DNA of 20,482 nt from Allomyces arbusculus. Lineage: Eukaryota > Blastocladiomycota > Blastocladiomycetes > Blastocladiales > Blastocladiaceae. The stretch lies in NCBI GenBank assembly GCA_027604705.1, contig JADHYV010000154.1, positions 1-20,482 on the forward strand. Direction: 5' to 3'. Positions 1-8,769 of the stretch are shown here, in pieces. Below the pieces are notes generated by a model. That model made no database searches, was not told where the DNA came from, and saw only the letters and a list, made by a program, of their open reading frames with translations. Position 1 is the first letter of the stretch, and every line of letters starts with the position of its first letter. The translations under genes and the position numbers were made by a program.

Positions 1-77
1 GCTTGTGATACACATATAAACACGCCCGACCGTACCTCTGGGTACGACAGGCTCGTTCCACACTCGACACCATATCA
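1..77 (+). repeat. 3' end of the left LTR (partial, window edge)
   Basis: These 77 bases match 2544-2620 without gaps and with six differences, and both copies end in CATATCA. A TATA-like ACATATAAA lies in both copies. The copy continues to the left of the window. Five of the six differences are C here and T in the right copy, each in a CpG. Confidence 0.85.
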
Positions 78-2441
78 GTGATCTTCAGCGACACAATGGA
101 GGAGCACACCCAGCACTTGGAGTCTGTGTTTGCCACTCTATGCCAGCACCGACTCTATGCTGCCCCCAACATGGCTTCCAATGCCAAGGACCATGTGCAT
201 TTCCTGGGCCATGTCATTCTTCATGGTGAAATTCGCCCAGACCCGAAGAAAATCAAGTTGATTGTCAATTGGCCGCCACTCAAATCTCGAAACGAGGTTC
301 AACAGTTTCTTGGCTTGGCCCAGTACCTCTCTGCACACGTGCCACACTACTCAAGCATTGTCACGCCACTCTCTGATCTGCTGATGGATGGAACGCCAAA
401 GGATGCATTTGAAGCTCTGCCTGCAGTTGCTGCATTTGCAGAAATCAAGAAGCTCATCGCAGACTCTGTGGCACTGATGCCAATTGACCCTGGCCTGCCA
501 TTTGAAATTTACTGTGATGCAAGCTCGTTTGGTCTTGGTTATGCTCTTGTGCAAAATGGCAAGGTCTTGTCGTTCAACTCGCATAAACTCAAGCTGATGG
601 AACGCAATTATGCAGCTCATGACCTCAAACTTTTGGCTGTCCGTGACTCACTCAAGGTGTATGGCTACCTGGTTGAAGGTCACAACTTCACGATTTTTGC
701 TGACAACCAAGCACTCTCGCATTTTCTCAACAAGAAGCACGATCTGACTCGTGCTCAACGGGCTGCTCTGGACCTGATTCAGTCGTTCATGCCCTTTACG
801 ATCAAGCACATTGCTGGAGCCAAGAATTCAATTGCTGATGCGCTCTCCCGCCGGCCTGACTATGTGGCCGACCCTGCAGTCCCACCAGAGCCGCCGACTT
901 TGCCTCTCAAGCAGGTCGAACTCTCGGAAATCGTTGCTGCTCACGGTTCGGCAAACGAGATCTTGGATCGCATCCGCACCGCCTACAATGAAGACGAATG
1001 GTGCCAGGCCATCATCACGCAGCTCGCACAACCACTTGGTCCACGCACGACTCATTCGCACCGCAACTTTGTACACCTCAATGGCCTCCTCTATCTCAAG
1101 AATCATTTCGGTCAACTTCGACTCGTGGTTCCTGATGCCGACAACTTGCGTGTGCAACTTCTTGCCGAACATCATCAGGACGCAGGTGCAGCCCATCATG
1201 GCATCGCACGAACATACTATCTTGCAGCACAAGGACTCTACTGGCCGGGACTCTTTCGTGACGTCGAGTTGCTTGTCAAGAAGTGCACGACCTGTGCCAA
1301 ATTTCGGACCCGCAACCAGCCGCCCCAACCAGTGCAGCCGCTCCCCATTCCAACTGGGCCCTTTTCGGAAATTTCGATGGACTTTATCAAGGGAGTTCCA
1401 ACGTCACGCACTGGCAACAACCAGGTCCTCACCATTGTTGACCGCTTCACCAAGTATGCCATATTTGTGCCATGTCGTGAAACGATCACAGCTGAAGATG
1501 CAGCAGAAATTCTGTTCAAGGAGTGGGTTAAGTACTTTTTGCTTCCAGCATCCATTGTCTCTGATTGCGACATTTTCTTTTGTGCCCAAATATTCACATA
1601 CTTGTGGGGATGTCTTGGTACCAAGCTCAAGCCAACAACAGCGTATTGCCCGCAAAGTGATGGCCAAGCTGAAGTGACCAACTGCGAATTCACTCAGATC
1701 TTGAAAATGGCACTGCACAGTCTTGACAGTACCCAGTGGGAGGACATGGTACTGATTGTACAGTTGATGTACAATTCTGCTCATCATCACGCTCTTGGCA
1801 TGTCACCACTCCAAGCAGCTGTTGGCACCATTCCTCGCCTTCCACCAACCAAGTTCACGGCCACTTATCTTGATCCACCCATGTTTCGTGACCTGGCCTC
1901 ACGACTTCTGTGCATTCATGATGCCATCATGGACTTGCAGCATCGAATGCTGCAACACACCCCTCGAACCGAAGCAGCAATTTGGCAACCACGTGTTGGT
2001 GATTACGTCATGCTCAATGCACGCAACCTGAACGCTGACACCGCTGGGCTGCCTCTCACCGCCAAGTTACGACCTTCGTACATTGGCCCATTCAAGGTTA
2101 TTGCACAACGCTCGCCCGTGAGCTTCCAGCTCGAACTGCCGGATCGTATGCTTGCCAACCGTGTTCATGACGTCTTCCACGCAGATCACTTGAAGCAGGC
2201 ACCTTCTGGCGGTGTGCTAGCACAAGTCTATGACGATTCTGATGATAGCGACACGTCTGACGTTGGCGACGAACCTGATGACGGATCTGGCGAGTACGAC
2301 GAAATTGCGCTGCCACCTGACCAAGTTGAAATTGTGCCGCAACCCGCTTCACCGACCAACAACCGCAAGTCGCGCCGATTACTTGGACAAGCACCTGAGA
2401 TTCAAAAACGGTTCAACCCAGAGCCACGTCGTCATCGCTAG
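78..2441 (+). CDS. Retroelement pol remnant (RT end, RNase H, integrase)
   Basis: Fossil pol fragment of a Ty3/gypsy element. Visible parts by rough residue: the end of the reverse transcriptase with its connection region (about 1-135, including the FLGHVI and FLGLAQYL motifs), a Ty3-type RNase H (about 140-260, starting near FEIYCDASS and ending near ADALSRR), the HHCC zinc-binding part of integrase (about 365-410), the integrase core (about 425-590, starting near SMDFIKG), and a C-terminal region with the VHDVFHADHLK motif typical of gypsy integrases (about 650-710), followed by an acidic tail. It represents only part of a gag-pol. Its GC and CpG content is lower than that of the host genes to the right. 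Not a host gene. Confidence 0.88.
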   Translation: MIFSDTMEEHTQHLESVFATLCQHRLYAAPNMASNAKDHVHFLGHVILHGEIRPDPKKIKLIVNWPPLKSRNEVQQFLGLAQYLSAHVPHYSSIVTPLSDLLMDGTPKDAFEALPAVAAFAEIKKLIADSVALMPIDPGLPFEIYCDASSFGLGYALVQNGKVLSFNSHKLKLMERNYAAHDLKLLAVRDSLKVYGYLVEGHNFTIFADNQALSHFLNKKHDLTRAQRAALDLIQSFMPFTIKHIAGAKNSIADALSRRPDYVADPAVPPEPPTLPLKQVELSEIVAAHGSANEILDRIRTAYNEDEWCQAIITQLAQPLGPRTTHSHRNFVHLNGLLYLKNHFGQLRLVVPDADNLRVQLLAEHHQDAGAAHHGIARTYYLAAQGLYWPGLFRDVELLVKKCTTCAKFRTRNQPPQPVQPLPIPTGPFSEISMDFIKGVPTSRTGNNQVLTIVDRFTKYAIFVPCRETITAEDAAEILFKEWVKYFLLPASIVSDCDIFFCAQIFTYLWGCLGTKLKPTTAYCPQSDGQAEVTNCEFTQILKMALHSLDSTQWEDMVLIVQLMYNSAHHHALGMSPLQAAVGTIPRLPPTKFTATYLDPPMFRDLASRLLCIHDAIMDLQHRMLQHTPRTEAAIWQPRVGDYVMLNARNLNADTAGLPLTAKLRPSYIGPFKVIAQRSPVSFQLELPDRMLANRVHDVFHADHLKQAPSGGVLAQVYDDSDDSDTSDVGDEPDDGSGEYDEIALPPDQVEIVPQPASPTNNRKSRRLLGQAPEIQKRFNPEPRRHR

Positions 2442-2457
2442 CCGAGGGGGGGAGAAA

Positions 2458-2620
2458 TGATGTGAAGGAGAGCTACCCGTTGATGTGTTGCAGAAGCTAC
2501 CCTTGGTGTTTCATTTGCATCCTTGTTGTTATCGTTGATTCCTGCTTGTCATACACATATAAACATGCCTGACTGTACCTCTGGGTATGACAGGCTCGTT
2601 CCACACTTGACACCATATCA
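2458..2620 (+). repeat. Right LTR, 163 bp
   Basis: It begins TGATGTGA directly after a purine-rich tract and ends CATATCA, so it has the usual TG...CA ends. Its last 77 bases repeat the window start. A TATA-like ACATATAAA sits at about 2554-2562. Only three CpG dinucleotides remain, and all three are followed by TT. The left boundary is set from the polypurine tract and the TG end, and the right boundary from the repeat match. Confidence 0.8.
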
Positions 2621-3426
2621 GGCAACCATAACCTAGGTTGCCACTGTCATGTACATGTGGCTCTAACTCAAACAGTTCCAACAACAGAACAACTAAGGAA
2701 AATGGCAAAAGAAACAAACACAAGCCAAACACTTCAAACACCTCTTGCAGCTTGAGCATGCTTGTGGAGAGCATGAATGCAGCAGCCACAGCCAGGTTTT
2801 CTGGCACCAATGGGGATGAGGTGGTCCTGGACAAGCAGTTCATGGGTGGTGATGGTTGATTGATCATTGCTGGTGCATCTGAATTGCAGGCAATGTAGCC
2901 ATACATTATGGGTAGGTGCTGATGATCTGGAGCATTGAAATGACACAATCCACGGCGTGCAGACGTGGGATTGGTTGACACAGGCATCATGCGCCAGTGT
3001 TGACGATGTGTTGTTGACTGTGGTGTGTGGAGGAACTGACATAACAATGTGGTGCAACAGGAAGTGACTCGGTCGGATGCCACAACCATCAGGGCAGCCA
3101 CAGGTCCAGCAGTGCGTGCACAGCTGGTCGGGCGCCGACCTGGGCTGGAAAATTTGGGCCAAGAGCACAATGTTTCTTGTGTGGGTCTGTCTGTGCATTG
3201 TCAGGTTTAACTCACGGGGCCGACTGCATTCCCGCCCAAGGGCGGGTTTTGCCAAGTGCCCCAGCACGTGCGTCTTGTTGCGCCAAGAAATGCCAAGCAG
3301 GAGTGCCTTGCGTTCGCACCGCTCGCCCGCGTTCAAAAGCTGGCCAGCGCCCGCAAGCCTGCTGGTCTCCGCCCACGACCAACGCAAACAAACGACCAAC
3401 GCGCAACCCACGAACTCAGCGACAGG
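2621..3426. other. Intergenic; CpG-free block then leader of the next gene
   Basis: No gene recognised. 2621-2952 contains not one CpG on reading every line, although the neighbouring genes are CpG-dense. CpG returns at 2953 and becomes frequent after about 3200. The last 80 bases before 3427 are rich in CAA, ACG and CCA words and look like an untranslated leader. Short open frames on both strands in 2529-3170 show no recognisable motifs, and I treat them as chance. Confidence 0.6.
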
Positions 3427-4434
3427 ATGGAGGCCGCCCACGACCACGGCCACGACCACGGCCACGACCGCGCGCACATGGACGAAGCTCACGCCCCGCT
3501 GCTGCCGGCCGCGCCCGCCGACGCCATGCTCGCCGACGAGTCGTCGGCGCAACCGCCCGCCTACGATACCGCCACGTACCCCAACCATGCTGCTGCTGCA
3601 GCCGCTGCCGCCGACAAGAAGTCACCCATTGCAGTTGACTCGTCGGCCGATCTCGAAGCGCATGCGGCCGCTCCCACAACTGCGTCGCGCGCCGCGCGCC
3701 CGCGGTGCCCGCACCGCCGTTGCGGCTTCGCTGCCCTTGCCGTGCTCCTCGTTCTGCTCGCCGGCGGTGTTGTCTTTGCCGCGCACCGCCACCACCGTCG
3801 TCACAGCCACCACTACGGCCCGTGCGGGGGGTACTGGCGCCACCACGCGCAGTGGGACGGCAAGGACCATCACGGCCGGCCGCACATGCCCGCCATGGGT
3901 CACGACCACATGACGGTCGCGGCGCTGCACGATACGGTCGGCGATGTCGAGATTCCGCAGACGCCGTTTGACCACGCCGCCGCGCACCACGCCGACGGCG
4001 CTGCGGACATGCGTCACCAGTGGGGCTACCACGGCAACCATGACACCGAGCACCAGCACCACGCGCCTTGGTGGTTTGCCTGGGGCAACCGCGACCTCGA
4101 GGGCCACCATCACCGCCGCCCGGTGCCGTCGGCTGATTTCGTGCCCGCAACGGGTGTCGTTGTCGAGCATGTTAAGGTCGTGGTTGATGGCCCTCCCGCT
4201 GATTCTGACACGCTCGCTGCTATGGCCGCGGCCGTGATTGAGGCCGCTCAGGCCGAGGTCGCACAAGAGGTGCAGCGCCAGCAGGAGATGGGCGAGGAGC
4301 TTCAGCACAAGCAGCAGCAGCGCGAGCAACGCCATCATCAGCGCGAGCAGGAGCGTGAGCAGCGCAAGCAGCAGCACGAGCAGCGCAAGCAGCAGCGCGA
4401 GCAGGAACGCGAGCAACGCCGTGCCCATCATTGA
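3427..4434 (+). CDS. Histidine-rich single-span membrane protein with PPxY motif
   Basis: Unrecognised 335-residue protein. About 43 residues are histidine (13%). Order: an HDHG-repeat N-terminus (residues 5-14), a PPAY motif at 43-46, an alanine run (55-62), a basic Cys-containing stretch (RPRCPHRRC, 91-99), one strongly hydrophobic segment at about 101-119, a His/Trp/Asp-rich region (120-235), and a Gln/Arg/Glu-rich probable coiled coil at 280-332. More positive charge lies before the hydrophobic segment than after it, which suggests a cytosolic N-terminus (type II). PPxY motifs are known ligands of WW domains, including those of Rsp5/NEDD4 ubiquitin ligases, and clustered His commonly binds Zn, Cu or Ni. 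Both roles are inference here. The frame stays open back to 3256, but the first ATG is at 3427, just after a leader-like stretch. No intron is needed. Dense CpG supports a host gene. Confidence 0.72.
   Translation: MEAAHDHGHDHGHDRAHMDEAHAPLLPAAPADAMLADESSAQPPAYDTATYPNHAAAAAAAADKKSPIAVDSSADLEAHAAAPTTASRAARPRCPHRRCGFAALAVLLVLLAGGVVFAAHRHHRRHSHHYGPCGGYWRHHAQWDGKDHHGRPHMPAMGHDHMTVAALHDTVGDVEIPQTPFDHAAAHHADGAADMRHQWGYHGNHDTEHQHHAPWWFAWGNRDLEGHHHRRPVPSADFVPATGVVVEHVKVVVDGPPADSDTLAAMAAAVIEAAQAEVAQEVQRQQEMGEELQHKQQQREQRHHQREQEREQRKQQHEQRKQQREQEREQRRAHH
4357..4398 (+). repeat. 21-bp tandem repeat in coding sequence, 2 units
   Basis: Two adjacent 21-base units differ at one base and encode EQRKQQH and EQRKQQR, inside the Gln/Arg/Glu-rich tail of the His-rich membrane protein. 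Looser copies flank it (about 4318-4425), so the tail probably grew by slippage or unequal exchange. Confidence 0.8.
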
Positions 4435-4643
4435 TCTGTCTCCAGACGTTTCATGTCTGCTGGCACGCCCAGCCTGTTCGACGCCTAATCTCATCCTCCC
4501 TCCTGACTCGTCCTTGTCGATTCCTCGTCTTGATTCTGTAAATACATGTCTCTTCCTTTGCCAAAGTTTCAACGTGCAAGTTTGAACAGAGTTCTTCTCA
4601 TGATGAACCGACCGTCGTCCAACGCCGTTCACCAATGCAAATC

Positions 4644-4649
4644 AATAAA
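4644..4649 (+). terminator. Poly(A) signal AATAAA of the His-rich gene
   Basis: A perfect AATAAA lies 210 bases after the stop of the plus-strand gene and 56 bases before the stop of the convergent minus-strand gene. The plus-strand transcript therefore probably ends inside the 270-bp gap between the two stop codons. Confidence 0.6.
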
Positions 4650-4704
4650 GCTGTTCTTATGCTTGGGCACACAACTACCAAGAGACACACTCGGCCAGCA
4701 ACGG

Positions 4705-7207
4705 TTACAGCGACACAGGCGAGAGCGGGATCAAAGGCAAGTCGATGCTCCCTGCCCGCCTTGTCGCGAGCGTGCCGACGGCGTGGTTTTGCGACAGATT
4801 CACCGTCGGTGCCGACCGGCGCACCGCCTCGGCGAGTGCGAGTGCTGCCACGGCAAGGTGGTCGACCGGCGGTGCCGGGAGTGGCGGCGGCATCGACGCG
4901 TCTGCGGCCGCAGCAAACTCGGGCTCGGGCTCCAACCCCACCGTGTCCTCTAAGATCATCGGCTCGGGAACCACAACCGGCGGCATATCCGGAGCCAGTA
5001 GAATCGGGCCACCGTCCACATGCGGTGCCAAGAGCGCTGCCAAGTAGACGTGCCACTTGCCGACCTCGCGGTTCAGGTGCTCGAGGCGCGCGCGCCAATT
5101 CGCGAGCGCCACGTCGCGCACTTGGTTCGCGTACTTGATGAGCTGCGTGCGGTTCTTGAACGGTGGCGGCCCGTGCGGCAACTGCACGCGCGGCCGGCAC
5201 TGTGCGACGTTACTCGTCGTGATTTTCGGGAACACGCGTTCGAGCGCCGTCGCGAGCGGCACGTGCGCGGCAAGCGCAGCCTCGTGTCGACGCAGCTGCT
5301 GCTCGCACTGCTTGGCCTGCTCGGCCACATCAAGGTGCGACGCAACGATGACAGGTTCCGGCGGCGTCCAGGTCATGAGCCGCGGCAAGTAATCTGTGTC
5401 GCTCGGCGGGTCCATGGCCAAGATGTCGTGTTCCCACCCATACCGCGCGGACCCAACGCCGAGGACTGCCGATTCCGGACGCAGGAGGGCGGCACCGCGC
5501 GACCACCGCGCGTTCCACACGTTGACGAGCGCGACCCACTGGTGCATGTCCTCGGCCGACGGCGCCTGGAACAGCCACACCGTGCCGTCGGGCAGTGTCA
5601 AGGACCACACGTGCGACCGGCTCGTCGAGTAGGCCACGTGCGGCAAACCGGTGAACGTGGCTGCGAGGCAGTGGACGTTGGGAATGACAAGGTGATCATG
5701 ATGGTGCAACGAGCCGGAGCTGCCGAGACCCGGCACCGACCCACGGCGCGACGAGAGCGACGAGAGCACCATGATCTGGTCGGGCGTGAGCTGCACTAAA
5801 CAGTTTTTCCAGGCGCGATGCGGCGGACGGCCAGCCGGTGACCACAAATGTTTCCTCGCCATGGCGCATTGCTTGATGCCCTAAGAAAATGAAAAAGTTG
5901 AATCAAAGGACTGTTTGTTCGATGGGTAAGCGAAGTCGGTATACACGCACATTCACTGGCAGTTGAAGCTGACTGGGCAACGTGCGCATCGACTCCATAG
6001 ACGGCCGCGTCGATGACGCTGAATCGTCAAGCCCACCGTGCGTGGCATCAGCCCATTTGCGCCGCCACGACGAGGAAATCGAGTAAAGCGAGGTCGACGA
6101 GCTGAACAGGTGCGGACTCGCCGAGCTGTTGCGCGACGACCGGTGCACAACCGCATCCGGGCCCAGTGTCGGGGACGCAATCGTGGATGCGGGTGTCAGC
6201 GGCGATAGAGCGGAAAATGCCGAGAGCGCCGACGTGCTCGATTTGCGGTTCGACGCGAGGAGTGCCGGTAATTGTGCACGCAATTGAACAAACGGCGGGT
6301 GCACGATTTCGTTGCGCTTGACGTCGGAAAAGTATTTGCGCAGCACGTCATCGAGGGCCGTGATCGTCGACGCTGGCAGGTTGTAGGACGTGAGTCCGCC
6401 GAGGACGTTGGCCACGAATTGGCGCTTGGTCATGCGCGAATGATCCTGGTTGTGTTGGTGTAGATCCGTGTTCAAGAGCAGCAATGAAAAGGCGAGCATG
6501 TGCACGAGCTCCTTGGCGCGGTCACCCAAATCGAGCCACAGCGCGCGCTCGGACCCGGTCACGACTTCGTCGAGCGCGTACGACGAGGCCGACGTGCCCT
6601 GTAACGGCCCCGAATACGACAAGCGTGATGGCGACCGCGAGAGTGTGGAGGAGCGGCTGGTGGGCGCCGACCCGAGACTGGCCTCGGCGGGCCGTGGAGA
6701 CAGAATGTCGGGCCGCGACAGACGACGAGACGAAGCGGCGCGTCGTGCAGCGGCGAGCGGTGCGGTGACGCAGGACGTGAACCGCTCGGCAAACGCCTCG
6801 AGGACGCGGTCGAGCTGCTGCGTCTCGGCCGACAGGTAGAGATGGCCCGCCAAGTCACGCAGCGCGGCCAGGACCGAAACGTTGGGCCCCCATTCGAAGT
6901 TGGCAAAGTAGAAACGGCGCAATTGATGCGCGTAGTCGGAGCGCGTGCCGAGATAGGCGGCAATCTTGAAGACGTCAGACACGCCCGTGTCGTCGGTGCG
7001 GTTCTCAAAAAGGGCGCGCGCCTCGAGCGCGGCCGGGTTCGTCTGGACGGCGTCGGCCGTGACGGCAGCGGCGTTGTCGAGGCCGGCGGCAGCGGTCGTT
7101 ACCGGCGCGTCCGGTGCGGCGCCAGCCGGCGCTGGTGCGTCGGTGGTGGGCGCGTTGTCGCCATGAAATTGCGGCCGGACAGAGTCGTCGGCGTCGGGTG
7201 CGTCCAT
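4705..7207 (-). CDS. Sec7-PH domain Arf guanine-nucleotide exchange factor (EFA6/PSD/Yel1 type)
   Basis: Predicted exons are 7207-5951 and 5880-4705, giving 810 residues. The 70-base intron has donor GTGCGT and acceptor TTCTTAG, phase 0. The alternative donor GTATAC at 5944 is also in phase. Sec7 domain: about 60-305. Motif 1 (SAETQQLDRVLEAFAERF) holds the catalytic glutamate, E128, the finger that expels GDP from Arf. Motif 2 (LLLLNTDLHQHN, about 242-253) is also intact. A Ser/Arg/Pro-rich insert of about 75 residues (about 145-220) separates them. A PH domain follows at about 420-550, ending in the conserved Trp helix (AEDMHQWVALVNVW), then helical coiled-coil segments (about 600-700) and a Pro-rich tail. 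Sec7 - PH - coiled coil is the EFA6/PSD/Yel1 order, a family that activates Arf6/Arf3 at the plasma membrane. The start at 7207 is chosen for its context (CCGCAATGG) after a leader-like stretch; an in-frame ATG at 7507 would add 100 basic residues of doubtful coding quality. Confidence 0.85.
5881..5950 (-). other. Intron of the Sec7-PH gene (70 bp)
   Basis: On the minus strand the donor is GTGCGTGTAT and the acceptor is TTTTCATTTTCTTAG after a T-rich tract. Splicing removes a stop that lies directly before the PH exon and joins the two reading frames in phase 0. It links a Sec7 domain to its family-typical PH domain. Confidence 0.8.
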
Positions 7208-7672
7208 TGCGGGGTGTTGCAGTTGTGGAAGTGAGCGTGGAGTGCGAGGAGCAAGCGAAGTGCGCGGGGTTGTCGGGGTGCGTGGATTGAAGCATTGAAT
7301 CCGCCAACGGCGCGATTTAAGGCGAGTGAAAGCGGTGAGCGGTGCGAAGTCGCGTTCGCTCCCGTGCCGCACTAATACAAATTCATTAGAGGGTAAGAGA
7401 TCGATGACGTGGCCCACGTCGTAACCTAATGGCCGCCTGCGACCGCCTGCGACGAGTCTATTGCTTATGACAATGTACGAGCGCGGCAACGACAAGGCCG
7501 CCGTCATTCCGGTTCTGATCTCGCTACTGCCGCAAGTTAGCGGGGATGAAGCTGGATGAAGCGAGTGTGTTGGACCACACATGGTGTTGACACCTCTCCT
7601 CGTTTCAAATGCTTTTCATAATGGAAGTAACACGTCTGAAATGACAAAAATGATGAGCGAGTATTAAGGGCT

Positions 7673-7691
7673 CTCAATCTCCAAGATTGAG
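7673..7691. repeat. Short perfect hairpin
   Basis: CTCAATCT, a 3-base loop and AGATTGAG form an 8-bp perfect stem. It sits exactly where the CpG-poor block begins. It may be a structural boundary of an old insertion or chance. Confidence 0.5.
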
Positions 7692-7714
7692 TGCAGGTGT
7701 GTGTTGTTTTCTGG

Positions 7715-7761
7715 ACCTGGAACACTACCTACTTGCAGATGACGTTCCAGGTGTTCCAGGT
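7715..7761. repeat. 9-bp word in one inverted and two tandem copies
   Basis: ACCTGGAAC at 7715-7723 is the reverse complement of GTTCCAGGT, which occurs twice in tandem at 7744-7752 and 7753-7761. A 9-bp stem with a 20-base loop is possible. Function unknown. Confidence 0.6.
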
Positions 7762-8265
7762 GCAAGCATCCCTCTTACAAACATAAAAATTTACCACAAA
7801 CATGACTCCCCACTTTCAACACTCTTCTGCAGTGCTTTGGACACAGACTTGACCTTTGGCAGGGGTGCAACAGCATCATGCAGAGCACTGAATGTGTGGT
7901 GTTGCAGTGTGTGGCACACAGGAACAGTCATCACCCATCTGGACAGTCTCTTGCCCTGGCAATCATTCTTGAGCATCCGTCATCGCTGTTCTAGCTTTTA
8001 GATGATATACGTGGTCATGGCTGCATTCTGCGACATCCACACGACCAGGCCCCTCACCTAGATGCTTGGCAATTGTGGCAGTTCAGGGCAGGGGACACGG
8101 ATGAAGTCAGTGCAAAGCATGAATCTTGATCAAGGTTTACACAACAACTTTGTACAGCCTTCCTAAAACCCGCACAGCTCACAATCGGTCGTGATCCCAG
8201 CATGAGCATTGTGGTTCGTGGGTGAAGATGGGCGATAACAGAGTGTACCAGACACTGTCCTGCCC

Positions 8266-8274
8266 TATTTAAAG
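8266..8274 (+). promoter_or_regulatory. TATA-like box without an assigned gene
   Basis: TATTTAAAG is followed by a pyrimidine-rich stretch (8310-8360) resembling a leader, and by a donor-like GTAAGG at about 8363. No convincing plus-strand coding sequence follows before 8769, so this could serve a noncoding transcript or be chance. Confidence 0.25.
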
Positions 8275-8769
8275 CCTCTCCACTGATGGCTTGCATTGGT
8301 ACAGGTGCACACGCCACTCTTGTCCTTTGTCTTGTCATCCAACCTCACTCCATTTCAACTTGGTAAGGAGTGACGGACGCGCTGCTGGTCTTGAGCAGCT
8401 GCGAACACGTTGGAGACATGATAGTGGTTCCGAAAAATGAGCAATTCTCTTCACGTCCGTTCCTCACAAAATAACCGTCACGGCCATCAATGGCAACGCC
8501 GTCGTTGTCGTCGTCATGACAGCAAGGGCATGAGGTCAAAAAGAGGATTGTGTTTTAGCAATAGCATGAAATTACGATGAACGCGTGTGCTGTAGGCCCA
8601 TCACAAGCAACAACCATCATCAGCACACAGGCTAAATCAAAGATCAAACAACAAGAACAACAAACTTGCTCGACCAACTACAGCCGGCCCCTCGCTCTCT
8701 CGCTCTGGTCAAGAACCCCCTACTCCGTCGCGCTCCAATATGTTGAGACGGCTGGTCGTATCCGCCCGT

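Larger units (their letters stand above)
1..2620 (+). mobile_element. Broken Ty3/gypsy-type LTR retroelement
   Basis: Parts in order: the end of a left LTR (cut by the window edge), the back half of a pol reading frame (end of reverse transcriptase, RNase H, integrase), a purine-rich tract at about 2443-2457 that fits a polypurine tract, and a complete right LTR. Family assignment rests on the order RT - RNase H - integrase, which is that of Metaviridae (Ty3/gypsy). The element is broken: gag, protease and the front of pol are not present, so at least one large break is needed, and it cannot be autonomous. The two LTR copies differ at 6 of 77 comparable bases. Five of the six are CpG transitions, so the insertion may be younger than the raw divergence suggests. 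Whether a target-site duplication exists cannot be seen because the left end lies outside the window. Confidence 0.88.
7208..8769. other. Intergenic region between two minus-strand genes, partly CpG-poor
   Basis: No gene recognised. It holds the promoter side of the Sec7-PH gene (right of 7207) and the 3' flank of the AdoMetDC gene (left of 8770). 7300-7560 is ordinary CpG-rich sequence. 7672-7978 has one CpG in about 307 bases. 8001-8570 is intermediate. A short hairpin lies at 7673-7691 and a small repeat group at 7715-7761. Small open frames here (for example 7687-8001 plus) lack recognisable motifs. Confidence 0.55.

Noticed and set aside
2638-2859. Small plus-strand frame and a hydrophobic minus-strand frame right of the LTR
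   Set aside because: Both lie in the CpG-free block, have no recognisable motif, and the hydrophobic run is a by-product of AAC/AAA-rich complement sequence.
7687-8001. 104-codon open frame (+) in the CpG-poor island
   Set aside because: No leader, splice partner or motif, and its codon use is unlike that of the neighbouring genes.
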